Shown in pieces: positions 35,614-45,924 of a stretch of 64,000 nucleotides of DNA (its first letter is position 1; each line of letters opens with the position of its first letter). The notes below the pieces were generated by a model. It ran no database searches. It saw only the letters and a list, made by a program, of their open reading frames with translations, and was not told where the DNA came from. The position numbers and the translations under genes were made by a program. The stretch comes from Methylocapsa sp. S129 (GTDB lineage Bacteria > Pseudomonadota > Alphaproteobacteria > Rhizobiales > Beijerinckiaceae): positions 304,285 to 368,284 of the forward strand of contig NZ_LMUI01000011.1 in the NCBI RefSeq assembly GCF_009765995.1. The letters run 5' to 3'.

Positions 35614-38481
35614 TCAACCCGCCTCGGCGCCCATGAGCTTGCGCGCATCCGCGGCGCTGAGCGGCTGGCCAAAAGCAAAGCCTTGGGCAAACTCACAGCC
35701 AAGCTGCGATAATTCGACGGCGTCCGATTCCGTCTCCGCGCCCTCCGCGACAACGTCCATTCCCAGATCATGAGCCATCGCGATGACGGATCGCAAAATG
35801 ACCGGACGGGCGCCGACGGCGTTCTGGCGAACCAGCGATTGGTCGATCTTGAGCGTGTCGAAATGATAGCGCTGGAGATGGCCGAGCGAGGAATAGCCGG
35901 TTCCAAAATCGTCGAGCGAGAGCCCGGCGCCGATCTCGCGGATTCGCTGGAGCATCTGCGCCGCGAATTCCGGGTTCTCCATGACGAGGCTTTCGGTCAG
36001 CTCCAGTTTCAATGTGCCGCGTAGAACAAAGCTTCGATTGAGCGTCGCCTGCACATCCTTCAACAGATCGTGCCGCAGCAATTGGCGCGACGAGACGTTG
36101 ATGCTCGCAAAGATTGGCGGTTCGACCTCCAGCGCCTTCTGCCAGGCGGAGAGTTCGCGCGCGGTTTGTTGCATCGCAAAAATACCGAGGTCGACGACAA
36201 GGCCGGTCTCCTCGGCCACGGGCATGAAATCGGCCGCGCTCAAGAGTCCGAGCCTAGGATGCTGCCAGCGCAACACCGCTTCAAACCCCGCGACGGTGCG
36301 ATCCTCCAACCGCACGATCGGTTGGAAAAAAACCTTGATTTCCCCCCGATCCAGAGCGCGGCGCAGGTCGCCCTCAAGGGAGGGGCGATCGGAACGTTGA
36401 GCGCGCATCGCCGGCTCGAAATAGGCGGCGTGATTGCCGCCGTTTTTCTTGGCGTTGACCATGGCGATCTCCGCGTCCTTGAGAAGCTCGCTGCCTTTGC
36501 TGGGAAGCTGAGGATCGAACAGAGCGGCGCCGATTGACACGGTAAGCGCCACTTCCCTTTCGCCAAAGCTGATCGGGGTGGCCAGATTATTGCGGATGGT
36601 TTCGGCGATTTCGTCGATTTGGCCGGCGCTGTCGTCCATCATGACGATGGCGCCAAATTGATCGCCGGCGAGGCGCGCCAGCGTGTCGCCCGGCGCCAGA
36701 TTGCGGGCGAGGCGCCGCGCGACCGTCAGAAGAACCGAATCGCCGAATGAAAGGCCGATGGCTTCATTGATTTGCTTGAAGCGGTCGATATCGATCACCA
36801 GCACCGCGGGGCGCGAAGCGCCCGGCTTTCGCGCGGCGACCAGCGCTGTATCCAATCTGTCGAAGAACAATTCCCTGTTGGGCAGGCCGGTCAGATTGTC
36901 ATGCACCGCGTCATGCAGCATGCGCTCTTCGGCGGTCTTGATCTCGGTGACGTCGGACAAAGCGCCGATCACGCGAACGACCTCGCCTTCCGCATTGACC
37001 ACCGGACGCGCTTTCATGACGAACCAGAAATAGTGGCCATCGGCGGCGCGCAGTCGAATATCGTGGTTGATGCGGCCGCAGCGCTGCTGCAAGAGGCCGT
37101 CGAGGGCCGCCTTGTACCGGTCGCGATCCATCGGGTGAAGGACATCAAGCCAGGACGCGGCGGGGCCCTCCAGCGCGCCGCGCTTAAGGCCAAGCTGGCC
37201 TTCAATCTCCGAGCCGACGTGGATCTGGTCGAGATCGACATCCCAATCGAATATCGCGTCGCCGCAACCGGTCATCGCCAATGCGCGTCGCTCGGCGTCG
37301 GCGCCGCGGACATTCGACACGTTCGATCCCGAAAAGGCGTTTTGCATCACCGTGAAGCCGATCAGCATGACGATCAGCACCAGACCGCCAATCAACCCGG
37401 GCGCGGCGAGGTCATTGGTGAATGTCCCCATAACCGTGAAGCTGGCGCCGGCGACCCAAACGAGCAGCAGGAACCACGTTGGAATCAACATGACGGCGCG
37501 ATCGGATCCGCGCGCCGCCATGTTGAGAATGAGAATAAATCCGACGCCGGCGACGGTTGCGATAGAAATGCGGGCGACGCCGGCGGCGATCGGCGCATTG
37601 TAGATCGACAGCGCGACGACCGCCGCCATCAGCAAAAGCCATACGGCGGCGATATGCGAATAGCGCACATGCCAGCGCCGCAGATTGAGATAGGCGAACA
37701 GAAAAATGATCAGTGTGGCGCCGAGCGTCGCCTCCACCCCGGCGCGCCATATGCGTTCAGCCTCGTCCTCGAAGCCGAATATTTTGCGCCAGAAGCCGAA
37801 ATCGATGCAGACATAGGCCAGCACCGTCCAAGCCAGCGCGGCGGCGGCCGGAAAGATCAATGCGCCTCTGACGACAAAAACAATCGTCAGAAACAGAGCC
37901 AGCAGGCCGGCTATGCCAATGACGATTCCCTGATACAGGGTCAGGCTGGTCGCCTTTTCCTTGAAAGCGTCTGGCTCCCAGAGATAGATTTGCGGCAGGT
38001 TCGGCGTCCGCAACTCCGCGACGTACGTGACCGTCGTGCCAGGGTCCAGCGTCAACCGGAAAACGTCGGAATCCACCCTGTCGTCCCGCTCGGGGGGATT
38101 GCCCTCGCTCGCGGTAATGGTCGTGATGCGCGTTGAGCCGAGATCGGGCCATATCACGCCGGAACCGACAAGTCGGTAGTGGGGCGCAACGATCAGGCGC
38201 ACCAATTGCTCGTCCGAATCGTTGGTCAGGGCGAAAACAATCCAGGACGGCTGGCCGCCCGCCTCCAGCGCGCTGACCTCGATGCGGCGCACGATGCCGT
38301 CGGCGCCAGGCGCGGTCGAAACCTGAATGCGGTCCCCCTGCGCGCTGTAATGTTCAACCGCGCCGGTGAGATCGATTGCGTCGGCATCGACCGGGACGCG
38401 TACCGATTGCACCGCGAAGGCGGATTGGCAGCCGATGCCGATGCAGAAAAGCAGCGCGGCAAGGCGAAGCAAGCGATGCAA
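35614..38481 (-). CDS. Membrane-bound c-di-GMP phosphodiesterase with 7TM, PAS, degenerate GGDEF and EAL domains
   Basis: A 955-residue sensor enzyme. A signal peptide (about 1-25) precedes a periplasmic domain (about 26-190), seven membrane segments in the DISM style (about 195-400), a PAS domain (about 425-545), a GGDEF domain and an EAL domain (about 710-950). The GGDEF signature is AGDQF, so cyclase activity is unlikely. The EAL motif reads EAV, but the other catalytic residues are present: INVSSRQ, ELTES, DDFGTGYSS, LKID, AEGAE and the Gln of AQGFAFG. It probably hydrolyses c-di-GMP under control of a periplasmic signal. Start is taken as the TTG at 38481 with GAAGG just upstream, because it gives a proper signal peptide. 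Confidence 0.85.
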   Translation of the reverse strand: MHRLLRLAALLFCIGIGCQSAFAVQSVRVPVDADAIDLTGAVEHYSAQGDRIQVSTAPGADGIVRRIEVSALEAGGQPSWIVFALTNDSDEQLVRLIVAPHYRLVGSGVIWPDLGSTRITTITASEGNPPERDDRVDSDVFRLTLDPGTTVTYVAELRTPNLPQIYLWEPDAFKEKATSLTLYQGIVIGIAGLLALFLTIVFVVRGALIFPAAAALAWTVLAYVCIDFGFWRKIFGFEDEAERIWRAGVEATLGATLIIFLFAYLNLRRWHVRYSHIAAVWLLLMAAVVALSIYNAPIAAGVARISIATVAGVGFILILNMAARGSDRAVMLIPTWFLLLVWVAGASFTVMGTFTNDLAAPGLIGGLVLIVMLIGFTVMQNAFSGSNVSNVRGADAERRALAMTGCGDAIFDWDVDLDQIHVGSEIEGQLGLKRGALEGPAASWLDVLHPMDRDRYKAALDGLLQQRCGRINHDIRLRAADGHYFWFVMKARPVVNAEGEVVRVIGALSDVTEIKTAEERMLHDAVHDNLTGLPNRELFFDRLDTALVAARKPGASRPAVLVIDIDRFKQINEAIGLSFGDSVLLTVARRLARNLAPGDTLARLAGDQFGAIVMMDDSAGQIDEIAETIRNNLATPISFGEREVALTVSIGAALFDPQLPSKGSELLKDAEIAMVNAKKNGGNHAAYFEPAMRAQRSDRPSLEGDLRRALDRGEIKVFFQPIVRLEDRTVAGFEAVLRWQHPRLGLLSAADFMPVAEETGLVVDLGIFAMQQTARELSAWQKALEVEPPIFASINVSSRQLLRHDLLKDVQATLNRSFVLRGTLKLELTESLVMENPEFAAQMLQRIREIGAGLSLDDFGTGYSSLGHLQRYHFDTLKIDQSLVRQNAVGARPVILRSVIAMAHDLGMDVVAEGAETESDAVELSQLGCEFAQGFAFGQPLSAADARKLMGAEAG

Positions 38482-38614
38482 TGGTTTACCTTCGTCCTTT
38501 GCGCGGCGCGTCGTCTTGCTTGGCGGCGTCCTCAATGAAGAACGCTCCGCCCCTCCCTGCTGAACAGGCGCCCGGGGACTGGTAGCGTCTTGGCGCCTGA
38601 GGGGCAAGCCGCGA

Positions 38615-39232
38615 TCAGCCAACGTTTGGCCCCCGCAGCGCCTGACCGCGCGCGGCGTCGCCTTCCAAAAGGCCGAACAGATAATGATCCCGCCACACGC
38701 CGTCGATGCACAAATAGGCGCGGGCGAAACCTTCGCGTTGAAAGCCGTTGCGCTCCAGCAAAGTCGCCGAGGCGATATTGCTGGGGATGCAGGCCGCCTC
38801 CAGACGATGGAGACGCAAGGTCGAAAATCCAAAGGCGACGGCGACGGCGACCGCCCGCGTCATATGGCCCTTGCCGGCATGGGGGGCGCCCATCCAATAG
38901 CCAAGCGAGGCCGCCTGCGCGACGCCGCGCCTGATCCCCCCGATCGTGATGCCGCCCAACAAGATATTTGAGCGGTCCTCGAAAATGAGGAAGGCGAAAG
39001 ATTCGTCGCGCGCGATCTCCTCGGCCTGGCGCCGCAGGCGGCGACGGAAAGCACCGCGCGTGAGGTCGTCGGACGGCCAAGTCGGCTCCCAGGGCGTCAG
39101 AAATTCGCGGCTGTTCTCGCGTAGATTTGACCAGGCCGGATAGTCGTCGCTTTGGGCTGGGCGCAGATAGAGCCCTTCGCCGCGCAGGAGCGGGGCGGGA
39201 TCGACGGCTCTGGTGATGCGGAATAGAGCCAT
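38615..39232 (-). CDS. GNAT acetyltransferase, RimJ/RimL type
   Basis: A 205-residue N-acetyltransferase. The layout is that of RimJ: GLYLRPAQSDDYPAWSNLRENSREFLTPWEPTW near the N terminus, then GITIGGIRRGVAQAASLGYWMGAPHAGKGHMTRAV, which holds the acetyl-CoA pyrophosphate loop, and NIASATLLERNGFQREG. It probably acetylates the N-terminal residue of a ribosomal or other protein. The ATG at 39232 lies 7 bases after the stop of the M16 peptidase gene, so the two, with thrC, form one operon. The target is not identifiable. Confidence 0.88.
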   Translation of the reverse strand: MALFRITRAVDPAPLLRGEGLYLRPAQSDDYPAWSNLRENSREFLTPWEPTWPSDDLTRGAFRRRLRRQAEEIARDESFAFLIFEDRSNILLGGITIGGIRRGVAQAASLGYWMGAPHAGKGHMTRAVAVAVAFGFSTLRLHRLEAACIPSNIASATLLERNGFQREGFARAYLCIDGVWRDHYLFGLLEGDAARGQALRGPNVG

Positions 39233-39239
39233 GCCGCCC

Positions 39240-40502
39240 TCAAATTCCGGCCAGGCGACGGGCGACGCGCGCCTGGTCCAAGACTTTGCCGGTACGGCCG
39301 ATCGCCGCGACGGTGGGGGTCGACCCGAGCATCGCCGCGCCCGCCGCGCGAACATCCGCGACATTCAGCCTTTCGATGCGCGCGATCATTTCTTGTGTGC
39401 TGAGAGGCCGTCCGTAGACGAGAATCTGGCGCGCGACCTGCTGCGCGCGGGCGCCCGACGATTCAAGCGCGGTCAGCAAGGACACTTTCATCTGCGCTTT
39501 GGCGCGCTGAATCTCTTCTTCGCTCAGCGTCGCTGCGGCCTCGGCGAGGCAGTCGAGCGCCGCGGCCATCAACTCGCCGGCGTCCTTGGGCGAGGTTCCC
39601 GCATAAAATCCCATGAGCCCGACATCCGAATAGGCCCAATGAAACGAATAGATCGAATAGGCGAGGCCGCGCTTTTCGCGCACTTCCTGAAACAGTCGCG
39701 ACGACATGCCGCCGCCGGCCGCCGCGGCGAAAACATGCGCCGCGTCATGGTCGTCGGCATGAACCGCGCGCCCTTCGAATCCGACGACGATATGGGTTTG
39801 CCCAAGAGGCTTCTTCAGTAGAATCTCGCCCCCGCGGTAGGATGCGGGCGATGCGGCTGGCGATTCCTTGCGGCCAAGGGACTCAAAGCGCCTGGCGCTG
39901 ATCTCGACGATTTCAGCATGCGCGACGGCGCCGGCGCCCGCCACAATCGTGGCGCCAGCCTGATAATGGTGGCGCAGATAGCCATCGATCGCGTTGCGGT
40001 CGAAGGCGCTGACGCGTTCGCGCGTGCCTAGAATCGGGCGCCCGATTGGCTGTTCGGGCCATGCCGCCGAAGTGAACAGATCGAAAATGAGATCGTCGGG
40101 CGCATCTTCGACGGCGCCGATCTCTTGCAGGATCACGCCCTTCTCGCGCTCCAGCTCGCCGGCGTCGAATTGGCTCTCGGTGAGAATGTCGGCGAGAATA
40201 TCGAGCGCGAGCCCGGCGTCCTCGCCGAGCACACGCGCGAGATAGGCCGTCTGCTCGACGCTGGTCTCGGCATTGAGGTCGCCGCCGGCGTTCTCGATCT
40301 CCTCGGCGATGTCGCGTGCGCTGCGCCGGCGCGTGCCTTTGAAAGCCATATGCTCGAGCAAATGCGACAATCCATGCTCGTGCGTGCGCTCATGCCGCGA
40401 TCCGGCGCCGACAAAAACGCCGAACGAAGCTGTCTTGAGATGGGGCATCGCGTCGGTGACGACGCGAAGACCGGACGCAAGCGTGGTGATTTCGACGCTC
40501 AT
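39240..40502 (-). CDS. M16-family zinc metallopeptidase (processing-peptidase-like)
   Basis: A 420-residue peptidase of the insulinase/mitochondrial processing peptidase clan. The inverted zinc motif HLLEH is at residues 47-51 in GLSHLLEHMAFKGT, with the third ligand Glu some 75 residues on (EREKGVILQEI). The C-terminal half has the non-catalytic M16 repeat. Its start overlaps the end of thrC by 4 bases, and the thrC-M16-GNAT order is the one found throughout Rhizobiales. No signal peptide is visible, so it is probably cytosolic. Confidence 0.93.
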   Translation of the reverse strand: MSVEITTLASGLRVVTDAMPHLKTASFGVFVGAGSRHERTHEHGLSHLLEHMAFKGTRRRSARDIAEEIENAGGDLNAETSVEQTAYLARVLGEDAGLALDILADILTESQFDAGELEREKGVILQEIGAVEDAPDDLIFDLFTSAAWPEQPIGRPILGTRERVSAFDRNAIDGYLRHHYQAGATIVAGAGAVAHAEIVEISARRFESLGRKESPAASPASYRGGEILLKKPLGQTHIVVGFEGRAVHADDHDAAHVFAAAAGGGMSSRLFQEVREKRGLAYSIYSFHWAYSDVGLMGFYAGTSPKDAGELMAAALDCLAEAAATLSEEEIQRAKAQMKVSLLTALESSGARAQQVARQILVYGRPLSTQEMIARIERLNVADVRAAGAAMLGSTPTVAAIGRTGKVLDQARVARRLAGI

Positions 40503-41896
40503 GCCTGAGCCCGCTCACGGATGAAACGCTCGACGGCGCCCCGATCGTTGGGCAGAACGGTGAAGCGCTCCTGGCGGCTCATCAGATCGGCCAGATGAGG
40601 CGGCAGAGGTGGACGGACCTTGATCGCCCGTTCGACCGCGTCGGGGAATTTGGCGGGATGGGCTGTGCTCAGAACGATCATCGGAACCCGTCGATCACGC
40701 GCCAGCGCGCGGCGCGCGGCGTGAACCGCGACAGCCGTGTGGGGATCGAGGACATAGCCGCTTTCGCGATAAACGCGCGCCATTTCCTGCACACAACTCG
40801 CTTCGTCGGTCGTAAAGGCGTCGAACTCGTCGCGTATGGCTTTCAAGGGGCCGGGCGCAATCGAAAACCTCCCCGATTGCGCGAACCCCGCCATCAGCGC
40901 GCGCAGCGCCGAGGCGTCGCGGCCATAAGCCTCGAACAGCAGACGCTCGAAATTGGAGGAGATCTGAATGTCCATCGAAGGCGATTGCGTCGCAACGACG
41001 CCGCGCGTCTCATAGACGCCGCTGGCCAGCATTCTTGCGAGGATATCGTTCTCGTTGGTCGCAATCACCAACCGCTCGATGGGCAAACCCATCTTCTTGG
41101 CGCAAAACCCGGCGAATATGTCGCCGAAATTACCGGTCGGAACCGTGAAGGACACGCGCCGTGCAGGCGCGCCGAGGCTCACAGCGCTCGTGAAATAATA
41201 GACGATCTGGGCGACGATGCGCGCCCAGTTGATCGAATTGACGCCCGATAGCGCAACCGCGTCGCGGAAGGCCAGGTCGTTGAACAGGCCTTTAAGAATG
41301 GTCTGACAATCGTCAAAATTGCCCTCAAGAGCGATCGCATGCACGTTGGGCCTGTCGACCGTCGTCATTTGCCGACGCTGCACATCCGACACCCGTCCGT
41401 GCGGATAGAGGATGAATATGTCCGACTGCGATTGACCGCCAAAAGCCTCGATCGCCGCCGCCCCGGTATCGCCCGAAGTGGCGCCGACGATCGTGGCTCG
41501 CGCGCCGCGCTTTTGCAGCACATGGTTCATGAGCCGGCCGAGCCATTGCATGGCGAAATCCTTGAACGCCAGCGTCGGGCCATGAAACAATTCAAGCACA
41601 TAGAGATTGTCGTCGATCTGAACCAATGGCGCCTTCGCCGGGTGGCGAAAGCCCGCATAGGTCTCCTGCGCCATGGCGGCGAGTTCACCCTCGCTCAGGG
41701 CGCCGTCCGTGAAGGGCAGCACCACTCTTGTGGCGGCTTCCGCATAGGGGAGACCCGCGAGAGCGCCAATCGCCGCTGGCTCCATCGTCGGCATGACTTG
41801 GGGAACATACAGGCCGCCATCCCTGGCGAGGCCGGCTAAAAGCGCGTCGGAAAAGCCGAGTTTCGGCGCCTCTCCGCGCGTCGAGAGATAGGGCAC
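40499..41896 (-). CDS. thrC: Threonine synthase
   Basis: PLP enzyme that converts O-phosphohomoserine to threonine. The 465-residue protein is of the long form. The N-terminal MPYLSTRGEAPKLGFSDALLAGLARDGGLYVP is a family hallmark, and the cofactor lysine is in LAFKDFAMQWLG (about residue 114). A nucleotide-like phosphate loop GATSGDTGAAAIEAF follows. First gene of a unit with the M16 peptidase and the GNAT enzyme. The window thus carries both threonine synthesis and, at its left end, threonine breakdown. Confidence 0.97.
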   Translation of the reverse strand: MPYLSTRGEAPKLGFSDALLAGLARDGGLYVPQVMPTMEPAAIGALAGLPYAEAATRVVLPFTDGALSEGELAAMAQETYAGFRHPAKAPLVQIDDNLYVLELFHGPTLAFKDFAMQWLGRLMNHVLQKRGARATIVGATSGDTGAAAIEAFGGQSQSDIFILYPHGRVSDVQRRQMTTVDRPNVHAIALEGNFDDCQTILKGLFNDLAFRDAVALSGVNSINWARIVAQIVYYFTSAVSLGAPARRVSFTVPTGNFGDIFAGFCAKKMGLPIERLVIATNENDILARMLASGVYETRGVVATQSPSMDIQISSNFERLLFEAYGRDASALRALMAGFAQSGRFSIAPGPLKAIRDEFDAFTTDEASCVQEMARVYRESGYVLDPHTAVAVHAARRALARDRRVPMIVLSTAHPAKFPDAVERAIKVRPPLPPHLADLMSRQERFTVLPNDRGAVERFIRERAQA

Positions 41897-42020
41897 GTCT
41901 GATATTTCCTTAAAAAATGCGCGCGTGGTCTAACGCATTTCTCGTCAAAGTGAAACCGCCGCGCCAAAAGGATAAAAAATACGGCCAAACAAAGACCTAC
42001 GCTCGCCGTCTGCGGTTCCG

Positions 42021-42890
42021 CTATCGCTGACAGGCCGGGCAATAGAAGGTCGAACGACCCGATTGCACGACCCGGACAATCGTCCCCGCGCAAGGCGCGC
42101 GGCGGCAGGCGGCGCCCTCCTTGCCGTAAACGAGGAAGGAATGCTGGAAATAGCCAAGCGCACCGTCCGTCTGGCGATGATCGCGCAATGTCGAGCCGCC
42201 GGCCGCGACGGCCTCTTCCAGAACCGCGCGTATCGCCGCGGCGAGCCGCTTGGCTTTGGCTGTCGGCCTGCCCCCGGGACCTGCGATCGCCGCGGCTTCA
42301 TGCAGCGGCGACAAACCCGCCCGGTGCAAGGCTTCGCAGACATAGATATTGCCGAGACCTGCGACGAGGCTTTGATCCAGCAGCGCGCTCTTCAGAGGCG
42401 ATTTTCGGCCGACGAACAGCCGCGCCAGGACCGAAGAATCAAAATCGGACCCGAGCGGCTCGACGCCAAGCCGGGAAAACAACGGATGCGCCGCCAACTT
42501 GTCCGTCCGCGCGAGCTGCATGAAACCGAAGCGGCGGGGATCATTGTAGGTGATGCGCGCCCCGCTCGCGAGGTGGAAGACGACATGATCATGAGCAGCG
42601 ATCTTCGAGCGCTCGAAATGGAAGGCCCCCGGCGTTTCCTCATCTTCGCGCTCGATGCGAAAAGAGCCGGACATGCCAAGGTGCATGATGAGCGTCTCTC
42701 CACTGTCGAGGGCGCCGAGAATATATTTTGCGCGTCGTGACAGGCTCTCGACCCGCCGGCCGACAAGACGCTCGACGAAGCGCTCGGGGAAGGGAAAGCG
42801 CAGGTTTGCCCGGCGCTGCTCGATCGCGTCGATCTTCTCATTGACCAGGACCGGCGCCAGACCCAGGCGCACCGTCTCGACCTCAGGCAT
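42021..42890 (-). CDS. mutM: Formamidopyrimidine-DNA glycosylase
   Basis: Removes 8-oxoguanine and formamidopyrimidines and cuts the abasic site. The mature protein starts with Pro-Glu (MPEVET), the catalytic pair. Further marks are the beta-clamp Lys in the HLGMSGSF region, NDPRRFGF and the helix-two-turn-helix [22 protein letters not shown]. The C-terminal zinc finger ends [10 protein letters not shown]; its first cysteine pair is spaced Cx4C (CRRAPC) instead of the usual Cx2C. 289 residues. The start immediately follows the recQ stop codon, so it is translated in the recQ operon. An upstream ATG codon in frame is inside recQ and not used. Confidence 0.96.
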   Translation of the reverse strand: MPEVETVRLGLAPVLVNEKIDAIEQRRANLRFPFPERFVERLVGRRVESLSRRAKYILGALDSGETLIMHLGMSGSFRIEREDEETPGAFHFERSKIAAHDHVVFHLASGARITYNDPRRFGFMQLARTDKLAAHPLFSRLGVEPLGSDFDSSVLARLFVGRKSPLKSALLDQSLVAGLGNIYVCEALHRAGLSPLHEAAAIAGPGGRPTAKAKRLAAAIRAVLEEAVAAGGSTLRDHRQTDGALGYFQHSFLVYGKEGAACRRAPCAGTIVRVVQSGRSTFYCPACQR

Positions 42891-42891
42891 T

Positions 42892-44703
42892 TCAGGCATC
42901 GGCATGACTCTGGATGACCGCGAGGAACGCCGCGCCGTATTTCTGCAGCTTGGCGATTCCGACGCCATGGATGGCGGCGAGCTCTTCAAGATTTCGCGGC
43001 CGGCGCGCCGCCATTTCGATCAGCGTGCGGTCGGGAAAGATGACATAGGCGGGCTGATGCTGGCGATGCGCCAGATCGGTCCGCAGCGCCTTCAGCGCGT
43101 TGAGAATGTCGGCGTCGGCATCGCCTGGCGACGCGAAAGCCTCGCCGCGGCGGCGCGGTTTTTTCGAAACGACGTCTTCGCGCAGCGAAAACGTCTCCTG
43201 TCCGCGCAGGACTTTTTGCCCCTCCTCCGTCACAACGAGGCGATCTCGGTCCGAAGGATCGTGCGCGATCAGTTTCGCTGAAAGCAATTGGCGCAGAACG
43301 CCGCGCCAGTCGGCGGGCGTACGCTCGCGCCCCACCCCGAAAGTCTTCAGGCTGTCATGGCCGTATTGGCGCACCGCATCGGTCGCCTTGCCCGCGAGGA
43401 TATTGCCCAGATGCCCGAAGAAGAAGCGTCCCGATGTGCGCAGGACGGCCGACATCGCCTTTTGCGCATCGAGCCGCCCATCGATGAGGCGCACGCCGCC
43501 CTCGCAGACGTCGCAATGGCCGCAAGGTTCGGCCTCCTCGCCAAACAGCCCGAGCAGGACCTGGCGGCGGCAACGCGCGGATTCGCATAACGAGACGAGA
43601 TCGTCGAGCTTCTTCTCTTCGACGCGTTTGCGCGCGTCCGGCGCGTCGCCTTCGGCGATCTGCCGGCGGCGCAGCGCGATGTCGCCCGCGCCATAAAGCG
43701 TGAATGTGTCAGCGGGCAGGCCGTCGCGCCCCGCGCGTCCGATCTCCTGGTAATAGGCTTCGACCGAGGAGGGCATATCGGCGTGAAAGACAAAGCGCAC
43801 GTCCGGTTTGTCGATGCCCATGCCGAAAGCAATCGTGGCGCAGACGATCACGCCGTCATTCTGGAGAAATTCGTCCTGGTTTCGCGCCCTCGCCTGATGG
43901 TCGAGGCCGGCGTGATAGGGCAGCGCACGTCGCCCCTGGCGCGAGAACTCTTCCGCCAGTTCTTCGGTGCGCCGTCGCGACGCGCAATAGATAATGCCGC
44001 TTTCACCCTTGTGCGCCTCCAGCCGATCAGCGAGTTGACGCGTCGCATTGGCTTTGGGCCGCATGGCGAGAAACAGGTTCGGCCGATCGAAGGAGCGCAC
44101 GAAGATGCGCGGACGGCGGGTGAACAAACGCGCGACAATGTCGGCGCGCGTCGGTCCATCGGCAGTCGCCGTAACCGCGATCGTCTGGACGCCGCCGAGC
44201 GCTTCGGCGACGTCGCGCAGGCGCATATATTCGGGTCTGAAATCATGCCCCCATTGCGAGACGCAATGGGCTTCGTCGATCGCGAAAAGGTCGATTTTGG
44301 CGTTTCTGAGCAGCGCGATCATATCGTCGCGCACCAGCCGCTCGGGGGCGACATACAGCAAACGCAGCGAGCGATCGCGCAAGGCTTCGGCGACGCGCCG
44401 GCGTTCGTTGACGTCGGAAGCCGAATTCAGCGCCGCCGCCGATATGCCAAGTTCGCGCAATTGGGCGACCTGATCGCGCATCAGCGCGATCAGCGGAGAG
44501 ACCACCAGCGCAAGCCCTTCGCGCGCCATCGCCGGCAGTTGATAGCATAAGGACTTGCCGCTGCCGGTCGGCATGACGGCCAGCACGTCTTCGCCGCGCA
44601 GCGTCGCCCCGATGATTTCCTCCTGGCCGGGACGAAAGCCGGGAAAGCCGAACACGCGGCCTAGTTCGGCGCGGGCTTTATCGAGAAGCGGGGCGCCCGT
44701 CAT
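42892..44703 (-). CDS. recQ: ATP-dependent DNA helicase RecQ
   Basis: A 603-residue superfamily 2 helicase that unwinds 3' to 5' in recombinational repair. Walker A is [15 protein letters not shown], motif [22 protein letters not shown], and motif [12 protein letters not shown] is present. The zinc-binding cysteines are in [14 protein letters not shown]...CGHCDVC, then a winged-helix RQC domain and an HRDC domain at the C terminus (about 520-600). The ATG at 44703 overlaps the stop of epmA by 4 bases, suggesting coupling. mutM follows directly. Confidence 0.97.
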   Translation of the reverse strand: MTGAPLLDKARAELGRVFGFPGFRPGQEEIIGATLRGEDVLAVMPTGSGKSLCYQLPAMAREGLALVVSPLIALMRDQVAQLRELGISAAALNSASDVNERRRVAEALRDRSLRLLYVAPERLVRDDMIALLRNAKIDLFAIDEAHCVSQWGHDFRPEYMRLRDVAEALGGVQTIAVTATADGPTRADIVARLFTRRPRIFVRSFDRPNLFLAMRPKANATRQLADRLEAHKGESGIIYCASRRRTEELAEEFSRQGRRALPYHAGLDHQARARNQDEFLQNDGVIVCATIAFGMGIDKPDVRFVFHADMPSSVEAYYQEIGRAGRDGLPADTFTLYGAGDIALRRRQIAEGDAPDARKRVEEKKLDDLVSLCESARCRRQVLLGLFGEEAEPCGHCDVCEGGVRLIDGRLDAQKAMSAVLRTSGRFFFGHLGNILAGKATDAVRQYGHDSLKTFGVGRERTPADWRGVLRQLLSAKLIAHDPSDRDRLVVTEEGQKVLRGQETFSLREDVVSKKPRRRGEAFASPGDADADILNALKALRTDLAHRQHQPAYVIFPDRTLIEMAARRPRNLEELAAIHGVGIAKLQKYGAAFLAVIQSHADA

Positions 44704-45776
44704 GCTTTGACTCCCCATGAGGGATCAAAAACCGGCGTCCATTGAACATCTTCGATCCGCTCGGCGCCGCAGGTCAGCATGACGAGACGGTCAAGCCCGA
44801 GCGCGGCGCCGCTCGCGGCGGGCATATGATCGAGCGCGGCGAGAAAATCCTCATCGATCGGATAAGTCTCGCCGTAAACGCGTTGTTTTTCAGACATTTC
44901 CTCCTCGAACCGCCGCCGCTGTTCGGCGGAATCGGTCAATTCGCCAAAGGCGTTGGCGAGTTCGACGCCGCAGGCGTAAAGTTCGAAGCGATCCGCCAGG
45001 CGACAATCGCGAGCGTTGACGCGCGCCAAAGCCGCCTCGCGGGCGGGATATTCGCAAAGCACGGTCGCACGCCCAAGCCCCAGCGCCGGCTCGATTTTTT
45101 CGCTCAATATCCGGCTGAAAATATCGGACCAATTGTCGTCCGGGGCGACCCGCAGGCCCGCAGCCACGGCTTGCGCCGCGATCCTGGCCCGATCAGCCGT
45201 CCCACCATCCATCGTCAGGCTCTCAAAGAGATCGATGCCGGCATGGCGCAAGAAGGCGTCCCTGACGCTGAGCCGCTCGGGTTGGACGAAAGGATCGGCG
45301 TCGCGCCCGCGAAAACGTAGATTTCGCGCCCCCGCCTCGCCGGCCGCGATGGCGATGATTTCCGCGCAATCGTCCATCAAAGCTTCGTAGTCGGCGCCGG
45401 CGCGATACCATTCGAGCATGGTGAATTCGGGCGCATGCAAAGCGCCACGTTCGCGGTTCCGGAAGACTCTCGAAAACGCGAAGATGCGTTCCTCGCCCGC
45501 CGCCAGCAACTTTTTCATCGCAAATTCCGGCGACGTGTGCAGAAAAGCCTTTCCGGCCGCGCCGTCCGAACCGATGATTTCCGTCGCAAATCCGTGCAGA
45601 TGCGCCTCATTGCCCGGCGAGGCCTGCAATATGGCCGGTTCGACCTCGACAAAGCCCTGGCGCTCGAAATAATGCCGCAACGCGCCGATGATGCGCGCGC
45701 GCGCCAGCAGTCGCGGACGGCGATCGGCGTGGCGATCTTTCGACCAGTATGGGGAAGGCGGTTTCAAAGCGGGCAA
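44700..45776 (-). CDS. epmA: Elongation factor P lysyl-modifying ligase (class II LysRS paralog, GenX/PoxA)
   Basis: A 358-residue paralog of the catalytic domain of class II lysyl-tRNA synthetase that attaches (R)-beta-lysine to Lys34 of EF-P. Class II motif 2 is [26 protein letters not shown], and motif 3 is [13 protein letters not shown] near the C terminus. No anticodon-binding domain is present, which separates it from LysS. It is divergent from efp, its substrate. The start is uncertain: I take the TTG at 45776 with GGA upstream, which gives the family length; the frame is open to an ATG at 45857. It overlaps recQ by 4 bases. Confidence 0.92.
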   Translation of the reverse strand: MPALKPPSPYWSKDRHADRRPRLLARARIIGALRHYFERQGFVEVEPAILQASPGNEAHLHGFATEIIGSDGAAGKAFLHTSPEFAMKKLLAAGEERIFAFSRVFRNRERGALHAPEFTMLEWYRAGADYEALMDDCAEIIAIAAGEAGARNLRFRGRDADPFVQPERLSVRDAFLRHAGIDLFESLTMDGGTADRARIAAQAVAAGLRVAPDDNWSDIFSRILSEKIEPALGLGRATVLCEYPAREAALARVNARDCRLADRFELYACGVELANAFGELTDSAEQRRRFEEEMSEKQRVYGETYPIDEDFLAALDHMPAASGAALGLDRLVMLTCGAERIEDVQWTPVFDPSWGVKA

Positions 45777-45924
45777 TCTATCCAGGCGACGCCTTTTGAC
45801 CGCGCGGAACAATCCGTCTGGCCTTTGGCGGCAAAATCGGTATGTTGCCCGCCGCAATAGCGCAAGCGCGCGATCGGCGCGTTTTTCAGGCGGTCGCCGC
45901 AGACTCTATCTAAGGACCCAAGAC

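Noticed and set aside
44700-45776. Annotating the class II synthetase as a second lysyl-tRNA synthetase
   Set aside because: It lacks the anticodon-binding domain and lies divergent from efp, which fits EpmA.
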